Positions 34,348 to 43,406 of a DNA stretch of 61,479 nt are shown one piece after another; within the stretch, counting starts at the first letter, position 1; each line of letters begins with the position of its first letter. The notes under the pieces were generated by a model that saw only the letters and a program-made list of their open reading frames with translations, was not told where the DNA came from and did not search any database. The position numbers and the translations under genes are program-made. This DNA is from a virus: the IMG/VR virus record IMGVR_UViG_3300009155_000068, positions 1-61,479 of that record; one strand, given 5' to 3'.

Positions 34348-36326
34348 TGGGAATTAACTATAACGCTAGAGTTGTAAATCGCGGATTAGTATTATACTTA
34401 GATGCGGCCAATCCTGCAAGCCTTCCTGTAAACTCTGCAATATGGAAAGATTTAACTACTGCGGGGTATACTGCGTATATTCGAGGAACACCAACAACCT
34501 CAACATCATACGGTGGAGCAGTAACAACACCACAAAATCAAACTACAACTTATGTTGAGTTGCCCGAAGCTGCACTCCAATCGCTACCCAATGGATTGAC
34601 TTGGACAATGGAATGGGCATTGACTATACTATCGCACAGCGGCACACGATATGGCCCGCATATGACAGTCTCCGGTGGTAACGATTTTATCTGGCAGTGG
34701 TCAACAACAGATAGCCAGCTGTTTGCCGGTTCACTAACGTCTGGTACAAATCCACCATGGACCCTGAATGTTCCTGCAAATTACACACTTACTAGAAACG
34801 ACTCGGTTTGGAGAATATACAAGGATGGTGTATTTGCTGCCGAATATTCTTTATCTACAACTGATACTAGATTAATTCAGGGCTGGATATTAGACCAAGA
34901 AGCTGACGGATTAAAAGGATCATTTGATCCGGCTCAAAATTTACATGCAGACTGGCACTACATTAAATTGTACAATAGTGTGCTAACAGATGCAGAAATT
35001 TTAGAAAACTTTATTGCATTACGTGGGAGATCTACCCTTCCAAATTATATATTTGGAGTAATACCCGCATCAATCAATGAAGGAAGTTCCGGTACATTTA
35101 ATGTGGTGACAAATAATGTTGCCGACAGTACTACTCTATACTGGACTATAGCTACTAACTCGGGTGACTTTTCTACCATTAACGGGTCATTTACAATTAC
35201 ATCTAATGCTGGTTCTTTCTCAGTAACTCCTACTGCTGATTTAACCACAGAGGGTGCTGAGACATTTACAGTTAGCATTAGAACAGTCAGTATTACCGGT
35301 ACTGTGGTTGCCACTAGTTCATCAGTTACTATTAATGATACAAGTCTTACACCGGCCATACCCACCTATATATTTGGAGTAATACCTGCATCAATAAATG
35401 AAGGAAGTTCCGGTACATTTAATGTCACCACTACCGATGTAGCCAATGCAACTACTCTATACTGGACTATAGCTACTAACGCAGGTGACTTTTCCACCAT
35501 TAACGGGTCATTTACAATTACATCTAATGCTGGCTCTTTCTCAGTAACACCCACCGCTGACCTATTGACAGAGGGTGCTGAGACATTTACAGTCAGCGTT
35601 AGAACAGTCAGTATTACCGGTACTGTGGTTGCCACTAGTTCATCAGTTACTATTAATGATACAAGTCTATCAAGTCTGATCACATCTGGACTACAGCTTT
35701 GGTTAGATGTAGGACGAACTGCAAGTTATCCAGGGACAGGTACAGCCTGGACTGATTTAACTGTTAACGGCAGAAATGGTACGATAGTTAATAGTCCTAC
35801 ATATACATCTGCCGGTGCCAGTAGTTATCTTAGTTTTGGAAGTGGTGCATCGCAGAGAACCAGTTTCACTTATCAAACGCCAGTTCAATCAGCAGCCACA
35901 GCGTTTACTTGGGATATATGGGCGTATCCTGTCGCAAACCAAGACAGTTATATTCTAATGGGTTATAGGGGAACTACACCGTTACAGTTTTACAAACTAA
36001 CCACTCAAAAATTTGAAATGTATCCTGCTGAAATATTCTACTTGTTCGCTCTCAATGTCTGGCAAAATATTACCGCAGTCTATGATGGGTCACAAAGCGG
36101 AACAGCTAATATGAAACTGTATGTAAATGGCACAGCCGTGGGATTACGAGATGCTGACCAACCAGATTTTAGTCCTAGTGCTATGCCGTTTTATGTTGGC
36201 GGTGACCCTATTAGCAGTGAATTTGCCACTGCAAGGATTAATCAAGTTGCAGTGTACAATCGTGCTTTATCAGCAGGTGAAATTAGCACAAACTTTAATA
36301 CGTTTAAAGGACGATTTGGATTATGA
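34347..36326 (+). CDS. LamG / Calx-beta / LamG adhesin
   Basis: This 659-residue protein starts MGINYNARVVNRGLVLYLDAANPASLPV, a concanavalin-like (LamG) domain spanning to about 230. Two tandem Calx-beta domains follow at about 233-340 and 341-445, marked by INEGSSGTFNV and TEGAETFTVSIRTVS. A second LamG-type domain runs from about 450 to 659 (LQLWLDVGRTASYPGTGTAWTDLTVNGRNGTI ... RINQVAVYNRALSAGEISTNF). Such domains bind glycans or proteins at the cell surface. Calx-beta modules usually coordinate calcium. It is coupled to its neighbours by TAATG upstream and ATGA downstream. It is a likely receptor-binding or virion-surface decoration protein. Confidence 0.8.
   Translation: MGINYNARVVNRGLVLYLDAANPASLPVNSAIWKDLTTAGYTAYIRGTPTTSTSYGGAVTTPQNQTTTYVELPEAALQSLPNGLTWTMEWALTILSHSGTRYGPHMTVSGGNDFIWQWSTTDSQLFAGSLTSGTNPPWTLNVPANYTLTRNDSVWRIYKDGVFAAEYSLSTTDTRLIQGWILDQEADGLKGSFDPAQNLHADWHYIKLYNSVLTDAEILENFIALRGRSTLPNYIFGVIPASINEGSSGTFNVVTNNVADSTTLYWTIATNSGDFSTINGSFTITSNAGSFSVTPTADLTTEGAETFTVSIRTVSITGTVVATSSSVTINDTSLTPAIPTYIFGVIPASINEGSSGTFNVTTTDVANATTLYWTIATNAGDFSTINGSFTITSNAGSFSVTPTADLLTEGAETFTVSVRTVSITGTVVATSSSVTINDTSLSSLITSGLQLWLDVGRTASYPGTGTAWTDLTVNGRNGTIVNSPTYTSAGASSYLSFGSGASQRTSFTYQTPVQSAATAFTWDIWAYPVANQDSYILMGYRGTTPLQFYKLTTQKFEMYPAEIFYLFALNVWQNITAVYDGSQSGTANMKLYVNGTAVGLRDADQPDFSPSAMPFYVGGDPISSEFATARINQVAVYNRALSAGEISTNFNTFKGRFGL
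35046..35670 (+). repeat. Tandem duplication of a 321-bp Calx-beta unit
   Basis: The segment beginning at about 35046 is repeated 321 bp (107 residues) further on with very few differences. The differences cluster in the codons around residues 250-262 (VVTNNVADSTTL versus VTTTDVANATTL). This looks like a recent in-frame duplication. Confidence 0.85.
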
Positions 36327-36973
36327 GTTTAGCCCACAGCCCCAGGATAGTTACTAGCAATTTGATATTATATCTTGATGCTGCTAATACAACAAGTTAT
36401 CCCGGGTCTGGAACCACTTGGACTGACCTAAGTGGCAATGGTTATACAGGAACATTAACAAATGGACCAACCTATACCAGTACAAATAGTGGATCCATTG
36501 TTTTTGACGGAGCTGATGATAGAGTAGATTTATCATCAGCCATCGGACTAGTATCTCAATACACAATATCCTACTGGGCAAAAAGAGATGCAGAAGGTAG
36601 AATGCCTGTAACAACTACCACTATGTCTGATTTTTATTGGTTTGGGGATAATAGTTGGTATTATACCCACGGCGGGGTTAGTGGAGAATATTACTATTCA
36701 AAACCAACTTCAATACCATTGGGAACTTGGGGATACTATGCTGTTGTGTATGATGGAAGTAATGTATCTATTTACAGGCAAGGAATATATCAAGGGCAAC
36801 AGGCAACAACAGGAACCGCAAACTTTTCAGCTCCATTGAGAATTGGATGGTGGAATAATGCTACGTATGCTTATTTAGGAAATATCTCTAATGTACAAGC
36901 ATATAGTCGAGCACTATCAGCAGACGAAATAACACAAAACTTTAATGCTATTCGTGGGAGATATGGAATATGA
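36323..36973 (+). CDS. LamG-domain virion protein
   Basis: This 216-residue protein is a single concanavalin-like domain: ILYLDAANTTSYPGSGTTWTDLSGNGYTGTLTNGPTYTS at the start, YYAVVYDGSNVSIYRQG in the middle and YSRALSADEITQNFNAIRGRYGI at the end. It overlaps both neighbours by ATGA, so the three LamG genes are translated as a coupled set. It is related to the C-terminal domain of the preceding protein and to the next gene, which suggests family expansion by duplication. Confidence 0.8.
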   Translation: MSLAHSPRIVTSNLILYLDAANTTSYPGSGTTWTDLSGNGYTGTLTNGPTYTSTNSGSIVFDGADDRVDLSSAIGLVSQYTISYWAKRDAEGRMPVTTTTMSDFYWFGDNSWYYTHGGVSGEYYYSKPTSIPLGTWGYYAVVYDGSNVSIYRQGIYQGQQATTGTANFSAPLRIGWWNNATYAYLGNISNVQAYSRALSADEITQNFNAIRGRYGI

Positions 36974-37644
36974 GTACCATAGCAGGACCGCAAATTGTTT
37001 CTAGTGGATTAATCTATGACCTAGATGCTGGTAATAGTTCCGTGAGTTTACCAGTCAATAATGCTGTTATCAAAAACTGGTATGATGTATCCGGAAACGG
37101 TTTTGTTGCCACTGCACCAAACGGTATAGTATACAGTGCGTTATATGGCGGAACTCTTATATTCGATGGATTAACGCAACTCATTGACTTGGGAATCAGT
37201 GCATACGGACTAGGCATTGTAAGAAAAGCAACATTTAGTGGCTGGATGATGACCAATTCATCAGCCGCATACCTAGTCAGCGATTGGAATGGATTAGGAA
37301 TGACCCTAAGATTTAATGGCCCAACGTCAGCAGATTTTTATGTCTATGGAAGTAATCGCAGAATTACAGCAACTTACACTTTTAATGTAGGATCTTGGTA
37401 CAATATTGTTGGAGTTATGGACGGGGACAACATGTATATGTATATTAACAGCGCTCTTGTAGGAACACAAACCCTAGCAGAAGATATTGGAGCTAGTCCT
37501 AGCACATTGAAAATAGGAACCAGAGGTGATGGCTCCGACCGGCCTGCCCAGACAATAGGGTGTCTTCAGATTTACAATAGGGCACTTTCTGCCGAAGAAA
37601 TACTGCAAAACTACAATGCCCTACGCATTAGATATGGACTGTAA
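36970..37644 (+). CDS. LamG-domain virion protein
   Basis: This 224-residue protein has the same domain as the preceding gene: GLIYDLDAGNSSVSLPV, WYDVSGNGFVATAPNG, WYNIVGVMDGDNMYMYINSALVGTQ and IYNRALSAEEILQNYNALRIRYGL. It is the third consecutive gene with this fold and the last before a late promoter. The N-terminal VSLPVNNAVIKNWYDVSG resembles the first domain of the 659-residue protein more than its immediate neighbour. Confidence 0.8.
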   Translation: MSTIAGPQIVSSGLIYDLDAGNSSVSLPVNNAVIKNWYDVSGNGFVATAPNGIVYSALYGGTLIFDGLTQLIDLGISAYGLGIVRKATFSGWMMTNSSAAYLVSDWNGLGMTLRFNGPTSADFYVYGSNRRITATYTFNVGSWYNIVGVMDGDNMYMYINSALVGTQTLAEDIGASPSTLKIGTRGDGSDRPAQTIGCLQIYNRALSAEEILQNYNALRIRYGL

Positions 37645-37651
37645 CTAAATA
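37645..37651 (+). promoter_or_regulatory. Late promoter directly before a start codon
   Basis: CTAAATA is followed by TACTAT and then the ATG at 37658. The ATG is at about +2 by T4 spacing. No ribosome binding site is present. Confidence 0.6.
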
Positions 37652-37657
37652 TACTAT

Positions 37658-38290
37658 ATGGCAAACGCAGACAAAAATATCGTTATTACCCCCAATGTAG
37701 GCAGTACAACAGCACAGCCTAACATTGTTTTTACCGGTCAAAACGCCGTTCCTATTACTCTAAGGATAACAGACACTGGCGTACTAAGCTGGGAAGGATC
37801 AGCTGGACAACTTTTTAGTATCACCAACAGCTTAACTGGTACATTGTTCAGCATTAACGATATATCAGGACTGCCTATATTAGAAATAACAGATGCGCCT
37901 GCAATACTGACCTACGCACCAATAACAGGCGCAGCCGGTAAAACTATTTTAAATGATATTAGCAACCAATGTGACGGTAATAAATGTGTGTTTAATCTAA
38001 TAAACGATCAAACAGCACTTTCAACCACATATCTAGTAGATTCAAAAGATTTAGAAGTTGTTGTTAACGGACAGCAACTAACACCTTATACACAACCACA
38101 GCCCAGTGCTTGGATACCGGTATTTGACAGCTATTCCAGCAAGATGTTTAGGATAAGAGAAAATCGGCTAATTATATACAACGCACCAGAGGTTGGTAGT
38201 CAAGTAAGAGTTACAGTGACTAAGACTTCCTCAACACGACAAAGACAGAGATATCCGTTTAGACCAGCAACAATCGCACTAGGAGATTAA
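37658..38290 (+). CDS. Conserved virion structural protein
   Basis: This is a 210-residue protein. The N-terminal 90 residues (SWEGSAGQLFSITNSLTGTLFSINDISGLPILEI) are a beta-strand repeat typical of phage surface proteins. The C-terminal part (KCVFNLINDQTALSTTYLVDSKDLEVVVNGQQLTPYT ... RYPFRPATIALGD) is a compact domain I associate with virion proteins of T4-like aquatic phages. It heads an operon with the 1050-residue protein 5 bases downstream, a pairing I also associate with these phages. Confidence 0.7.
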   Translation: MANADKNIVITPNVGSTTAQPNIVFTGQNAVPITLRITDTGVLSWEGSAGQLFSITNSLTGTLFSINDISGLPILEITDAPAILTYAPITGAAGKTILNDISNQCDGNKCVFNLINDQTALSTTYLVDSKDLEVVVNGQQLTPYTQPQPSAWIPVFDSYSSKMFRIRENRLIIYNAPEVGSQVRVTVTKTSSTRQRQRYPFRPATIALGD

Positions 38291-38295
38291 CAAAA

Positions 38296-41200
38296 ATGGC
38301 CAAGCACGTAATTTTAGAAGCATATACATTTACACCAAGCACTCGCACAGTGGCGATCACGGGTAAAAACATCAGAAGAGAACAACTGCTGCTAATCACC
38401 AACACCACTACTAACACAGTAGTTTACAATTTTTCTGACCCAGATCTAAAAGCAACAAGTTATACCAATGCTATTAGTGCAACAACTGGACAGGAAACAA
38501 CCACAGTTGTCCTAAACTATAATACAACATCAATGTCGGCTACTGACAAGTTGAGTATCATGGTTGAAGAAACCTACACTGAAATAGTGCCCTCAGAAAC
38601 CATGCGGGATCCAGTGGATAAACTGCGTGTGTCAACTCCGCAGAGTTTAATTGACACTGACTTTGAATATGGCACACAGCCCACTAAGTGGGAAAGTCTA
38701 CAGATGTTGAACAATCGCCCCAGCGCATTTTTTGATTCAACACAGTATAACTTGATCAGTGCAATGACCAGCTCAACAACCACAGTGACTGTGACCATGC
38801 AGGCATTCAATGCCTCTACAGGTATTGTCTCTGCTGCCGCTATTTCAACTATCACTGGTATTGGTAGTACAGTGGGTCTTTACCCTGGTATGACCATAAT
38901 CAAACAAAGCGGTACTGGTGCATTTGGTAGTGGTACTACAACTATTCTATCAGTTGACAGCGCAACGCAGATCACTGCACAAAGTGGCAGTGCAATGAGC
39001 ACTGGTACGCTAGTGTTTACTCTGGCCATGCCCTCTGTGGGACAACCAATATTTGTACAAGGTACATTGGATGCTGGCTATGCAGACGGTTGGTGGTTGT
39101 GTAGTGCCAGCACTACTGGTACTGGTGTGTTTACCTATACAACCATTGCTTCACCAACTATGGTAGGCGGTACACTGTTTGACGCTCAAAAGACCTATGT
39201 GTACTTTGGTACATTCTACACTGGTGCTGCAATTCCAGCAGGCACAACAGCCATAGTCACAGATGCTACTAGAGCCACAGTGACTACAACCAATGCTCAT
39301 GGCCTACGCATTGGAGACAGTATTTTTGTTGTTGGCTCAAGTACCAATACTGCCCTAAATTCAACATGGGTCGTTGAACGTACACTGACCAGCAATACAT
39401 TTACATTCCTAACATCAGCAGCGGCCACAACACATACTACACCATTAAACGCTTGTATCTATCCACGAGCACAGGGGTATGTGGTACACAGACCATTTGA
39501 CGGTGGTGTACAGTTTAGTGATGTAGCACCATATCATGGCTATCAAGTTATTCGTCAAACACGTAGACAGTTCCGCTATCAAAGCGGTAAAGCCATGCAG
39601 TTCTCCACTGGTTCTATCCTGAAACCATCGTTAGCAGTTGATAATGTTACAAGTTCAGGAGCAACTGTCACAGTGACTTGTAAGTACCCACATGGTCTAT
39701 TAGCAGGCGGATATATTAAAGTCAGCGGCAGTGCTGACACTGCCTACAACGGTATTTTTGCTGTGGCCACAGTGACCAGTACACTGGTATTCACTTATAC
39801 CAGTACATCATTGTACACTGCTTCAGGTAATACTACCACTCTAACATTGACCACTGGTACAACTCCTAGCACTACACCTGCTCCAGGATTTCCAATAACA
39901 ATAAGCCCCTATGCTTGGTACGGAAGTCAGAACAGAGTGGGCTTATTTGACCAACAAAACGGTTTCTTCTTTGAATTTGATGGACAAAATATCTATTGTG
40001 TTAAAAGATCAAGTACTCAACAGATCAGCGGTACTATCGCAGTCACTAGCGGCAGTGCTTCAGTAACTGGTACCAGCACTAAATTCAGTCAAGAACTTAA
40101 ACCAGGCGACTACATTGTTATTCGTGGTATGAGCTACCTTGTGCAGGCCATTACTGCTGACTCAGGTGCAGGCGCACTCATTATCTATCCTGAGTATAGA
40201 GGCCTTGCCAATATTACCAGCGTGACTGTGAGTAAGACCATTGAAACTAGAACTGTACAAAGTTCATGGAACATTGACAAGATGGACGGCACAGGTGCAA
40301 GCCAATATAACCTAGATCTTACACGTATGCAGATGTACTACATTGACTATACTTGGTATGGTGCAGGTGCAATCAGATTTGGATTTAAAAATGCCCGCGG
40401 CGAAGTAGTCTACTGCCATAGAATACCAAATAACAACTTGAACACTGAAGCATATATGCGTAGTGGTAACTTGGTAGCACGTTATGAAACTAATAGTCTT
40501 GCACCTATTACATATTTGACCAGTACATTAACCAGCGGTGTCACAGCCAGTATGGCAGTGGCAGATACCAGTGCGTTCCCAAGTGCAGGTACACTGGTAT
40601 TAAGTCAAGCTGCCAATACAGGAGCAGTCATTGAATACGTTACCTATACTGGTAAAACTGCAACAACATTTACCACTTTAACACGTAACTATCAAGGTGT
40701 TACTATTCCAGGCGCTGGCTCAGCAGCAGGTGGCAGTGCTACAGCCACTACATTCACAGTCTCAGGTGTGACCACAGCCAGTGCAGGCGGAACTGCGCCA
40801 ATTAAAGTTGAGCTATATGGACCAAGTCAGGCCAGTACTATTGGCCACTGGGGCTCGGCAGTTATCATGGACGGACGTTACGACGATGATAAATCGCTGG
40901 TGTTCGTTGGCGGTATGAACAGAAGCCAGTTGATCACCAACGTGGCTCAAGATGCCACTGTTCCTTTGGTCAGTATTCGTATTAGTCCAAGCATTGACAA
41001 CGGTCTAACTGGTGTACTGGGATCTAGAGAAATTATTAATCGTATGCAGTTGGTCATGCGATCACTGTCAACTATTACCACAGGTACAAATATGACATTC
41101 TTGATCTCATTGAGATTGAATGGTCGTGTAAGTTCGGGCGTGTTTAGCTCAGTAGGTGGCTCAAGTCTAGCGCAACTGGCCATTCATTCTAGCGGATCAA

Positions 41201-41448
41201 CTATTACTGGTGGCGAAAACGTGTTTGGTTTCTATACTGCCACTGGTGTTAATACAGAAGACTTGAACCAAGTTCGTGATCTAGGTAATAGTATTCTAGG
41301 CGGCGGCACAACCCTTACATGTCCAACCACTGCCAATAACGTATATCCAGACGGTCCTGACATTATTACCATCTGTGCTACCAACGTGACCACAGTGACT
41401 ACAAACTCAATTCTAGCACGTATTAGCTGGACAGAAGCACAGGCCTAA
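38296..41448 (+). CDS. Large conserved virion structural protein
   Basis: This is a 1050-residue protein. The N-terminal region (VILEAYTFTPSTRTVAITGKNIRREQLLLITNTTTNTVVYNFSDP) and PVDKLRVSTPQSLIDTDFEYGTQPTKWESLQMLNNRPSAFF (about 104-144) look conserved. HG(L/F)-type beta modules occur at about 325-375 and 445-525. RRQFRYQSGKAMQFSTGSILKPS and GLFDQQNGFFFEFDGQNIYCVKRSS form the central body. The C-terminal part is a non-repetitive globular domain. It is less repetitive than the fibres, so a baseplate-associated or tail-periphery role is plausible. The precise T4 counterpart is not clear. AGGAG precedes it. Confidence 0.7.
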   Translation: MAKHVILEAYTFTPSTRTVAITGKNIRREQLLLITNTTTNTVVYNFSDPDLKATSYTNAISATTGQETTTVVLNYNTTSMSATDKLSIMVEETYTEIVPSETMRDPVDKLRVSTPQSLIDTDFEYGTQPTKWESLQMLNNRPSAFFDSTQYNLISAMTSSTTTVTVTMQAFNASTGIVSAAAISTITGIGSTVGLYPGMTIIKQSGTGAFGSGTTTILSVDSATQITAQSGSAMSTGTLVFTLAMPSVGQPIFVQGTLDAGYADGWWLCSASTTGTGVFTYTTIASPTMVGGTLFDAQKTYVYFGTFYTGAAIPAGTTAIVTDATRATVTTTNAHGLRIGDSIFVVGSSTNTALNSTWVVERTLTSNTFTFLTSAAATTHTTPLNACIYPRAQGYVVHRPFDGGVQFSDVAPYHGYQVIRQTRRQFRYQSGKAMQFSTGSILKPSLAVDNVTSSGATVTVTCKYPHGLLAGGYIKVSGSADTAYNGIFAVATVTSTLVFTYTSTSLYTASGNTTTLTLTTGTTPSTTPAPGFPITISPYAWYGSQNRVGLFDQQNGFFFEFDGQNIYCVKRSSTQQISGTIAVTSGSASVTGTSTKFSQELKPGDYIVIRGMSYLVQAITADSGAGALIIYPEYRGLANITSVTVSKTIETRTVQSSWNIDKMDGTGASQYNLDLTRMQMYYIDYTWYGAGAIRFGFKNARGEVVYCHRIPNNNLNTEAYMRSGNLVARYETNSLAPITYLTSTLTSGVTASMAVADTSAFPSAGTLVLSQAANTGAVIEYVTYTGKTATTFTTLTRNYQGVTIPGAGSAAGGSATATTFTVSGVTTASAGGTAPIKVELYGPSQASTIGHWGSAVIMDGRYDDDKSLVFVGGMNRSQLITNVAQDATVPLVSIRISPSIDNGLTGVLGSREIINRMQLVMRSLSTITTGTNMTFLISLRLNGRVSSGVFSSVGGSSLAQLAIHSSGSTITGGENVFGFYTATGVNTEDLNQVRDLGNSILGGGTTLTCPTTANNVYPDGPDIITICATNVTTVTTNSILARISWTEAQA

Positions 41449-41461
41449 CGGGAGAAGCAAC

Positions 41462-41845
41462 GTGGCAACTAGAGACTATGGCCTGCATCAAGTTACTTCA
41501 ACTGCTCCCCTTGGGGGCAAGGTTGGTGACGAATACTACAATCCCACAACTAACAAGCTCTACAAGTATGTGGCACTAAACGGCACCAGTCCTGCTTATG
41601 CAGAAACACTGACTGCAGACGCTAATGGCAATGTGGGATTCAGCAAGACTGCTAGTTATAAACTTGATGTAGCTGGTGTTGTAAATGCCACTGCGGTAAG
41701 AGCAGGAGTATTTCTCAGCGGACAATACATTGACACAAATCTTGTCATCGGCGGCGGCACCAACGGACTCAGTGTTGGCCCATTAAACTTATCACCGGGT
41801 GCTAGTCTTACAGTATCTCCGGGACAACGACATGTTATACTATGA
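41462..41845 (+). CDS. Short fibre-like protein with GTG start
   Basis: This 127-residue protein starts at GTG, preceded by GGGAGAAG at good spacing. It opens with RDYGLHQVTSTAPLGGKVGDEYYNPTTNKLYKYVALNGTSPAY, a small domain resembling the G-D-x-Y/W ... W-x-G modules of virion proteins. It ends in a strand-rich NGLSVGPLNLSPGASLTVSPGQRHVIL. It overlaps the next gene by ATGA and may be the N-terminal attachment part of a split fibre. Confidence 0.65.
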   Translation: MATRDYGLHQVTSTAPLGGKVGDEYYNPTTNKLYKYVALNGTSPAYAETLTADANGNVGFSKTASYKLDVAGVVNATAVRAGVFLSGQYIDTNLVIGGGTNGLSVGPLNLSPGASLTVSPGQRHVIL

Positions 41846-43089
41846 CTACGATAATTACAGGCACAACACTAACCAGCGGCTACCAACTAACAGCTGACTC
41901 AACTGGTACACTGACCATACAGACTGGTAGTGGACCTACCACTGCCATGTATATCAATAGTAGTCAGAACGTGGGCATTGGATCAGATAATAGTGCAGCA
42001 GGCCCAAATCTTTGGCCTTCAGCGGTCCTACATTCTCGAGCGCAGGCTATCACAGCAGCCGCACCAAATTTAGGATGGCCATATTATATTAGCCCTGAGT
42101 CCGATGCCAATGCAAAACTTGTAGCTATATTTGACACTGGTGGTAATGGAGCAGTTCAAACTGCGGGCTATGGTGCTACTGCTGTGGTAAGAATAGGTAG
42201 TTATTATGACAGTCGTGCATTAATTACGCCAACAGGCTCAGGCGGCAGTGGCCCTAGTGATCAAAGCACTGGTTCTGGTAAAGATCTAATGGTCAAAGGC
42301 GGCCAATCAGATAACACCAATGGGAAACTAGGAGGCAGACTATTTCTTAATGGTGGTTCAGGATATTTTGGTGGTGCGTATGGTGCCACTGGCTATTATG
42401 GTGATGTAATTATTCAAGGCCATGGTACTGGAAATGTAGGTATTAATACCACAGTGATGAATGTCTACGATGCTGTGGCCGTTAATAGGCCCTTAGTTGT
42501 AGCACGATCTGATACTAGTACTAGTAGCATTGGCAGTGCTGCTTCCATAACTATCAGCAATCTTGACACAACAACTAGCAATGTTTCTCAAATAAACTTT
42601 GCTGCAATCACTGGTGCAAACGCCAATCATTTTTCATCGGCGATTATTTCTGCCATACACGGTGCAAGAACCAATGGTCAATATCCAACTGGTCAACTAA
42701 CATTTTCAACATCAACGTCACTTAATTCAGCGCCAAGCGAAAAGTTAAGAATTACCAACGTTGGAACTGTTCAATACAGTAACGCTTATGCTAGTAGTTT
42801 TCATGTTGATACAACTCCAGCGTCAATATCAGTGGCTACATCGGGAACTATTGACATTGGCTCTACTACGATTCCTTTTTCAGGAATGGTTGTGGTTAAT
42901 AGTTACACCACAGGCGGAGTGACCATATACCTTTGCGGCGGTGGCTCAGTTACTGTAGTGTCATCTGTAATTGGCCAAGTGGGAACTATGACTTATGTTT
43001 CCGGCAATAACGGATATCGTTGGACCAACAATACTGCGCTTGCTGTCACAGTTGGCATGTTCATAGTTCGCACTAGAACTAACGCATAA
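41842..43089 (+). CDS. Tail-fibre-like protein
   Basis: This 415-residue protein starts MTTIITGTTLTSGYQLTADSTGTLTIQTGSGPTTAMYINSSQNVGIG, the repeat typical of fibres whose bodies list N-V-G-I-G strands. The middle includes SGKDLMVKGGQSDNTNGKLGGRLFLNGG (glycine-rich loops). The last 100 residues end in a compact beta domain (IPFSGMVVVNSYTTGGVTIYLCGGGSVTVVS ... ALAVTVGMFIVRTRTNA) that may be the receptor-facing tip. It is coupled to the 127-residue protein upstream. A small helper-like gene follows after 8 bases. Confidence 0.7.
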   Translation: MTTIITGTTLTSGYQLTADSTGTLTIQTGSGPTTAMYINSSQNVGIGSDNSAAGPNLWPSAVLHSRAQAITAAAPNLGWPYYISPESDANAKLVAIFDTGGNGAVQTAGYGATAVVRIGSYYDSRALITPTGSGGSGPSDQSTGSGKDLMVKGGQSDNTNGKLGGRLFLNGGSGYFGGAYGATGYYGDVIIQGHGTGNVGINTTVMNVYDAVAVNRPLVVARSDTSTSSIGSAASITISNLDTTTSNVSQINFAAITGANANHFSSAIISAIHGARTNGQYPTGQLTFSTSTSLNSAPSEKLRITNVGTVQYSNAYASSFHVDTTPASISVATSGTIDIGSTTIPFSGMVVVNSYTTGGVTIYLCGGGSVTVVSSVIGQVGTMTYVSGNNGYRWTNNTALAVTVGMFIVRTRTNA

Positions 43090-43097
43090 GGAAGACC

Positions 43098-43403
43098 ATG
43101 ACTAGAGAATTTACACATGAGCCAGTGGGTAACAACATGTATGCAGTTACCACAGAGATAGAAGGCCAAGCTGAAACTTTTTATTGTGTAGTGGCCAATG
43201 ATGCTACTGAGCTGGCTGAATTATTAGAGCTGGCCATTGCGTCTAAATACGGACCTCCTGCAGAATATGTGTTAACCTATGCTCAGCAACGTGCTGCTGC
43301 ATATCCGTCTATTGTTGATCAACTTGATCTATTGTATCACGTTGGATATGAAGGCTGGCGAACCGCTATACAAGCCATCAAAGACACATACCCAAAGGAA
43401 TAA
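43098..43403 (+). CDS. Small protein between fibre genes, possible fibre chaperone or adaptor
   Basis: This is a 101-residue acidic protein. The C-terminal stretch RAAAYPSIVDQLDLLYHVGYEGWRTAIQAIKDTYPKE (residues 65-101) matches a pattern widespread at the ends of small phage proteins next to tail fibre genes (YPS-x-x-DQLD-x-LYH-x-G ... I-x-x-(I/V)K-x-x-YPK). The N-terminal half looks alpha/beta. It has a TAAGGAAG ribosome site and is 3 bases from the next gene. Chaperone or fibre-assembly function is inferred from context only. Confidence 0.6.
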   Translation: MTREFTHEPVGNNMYAVTTEIEGQAETFYCVVANDATELAELLELAIASKYGPPAEYVLTYAQQRAAAYPSIVDQLDLLYHVGYEGWRTAIQAIKDTYPKE

Positions 43404-43406
43404 TCT

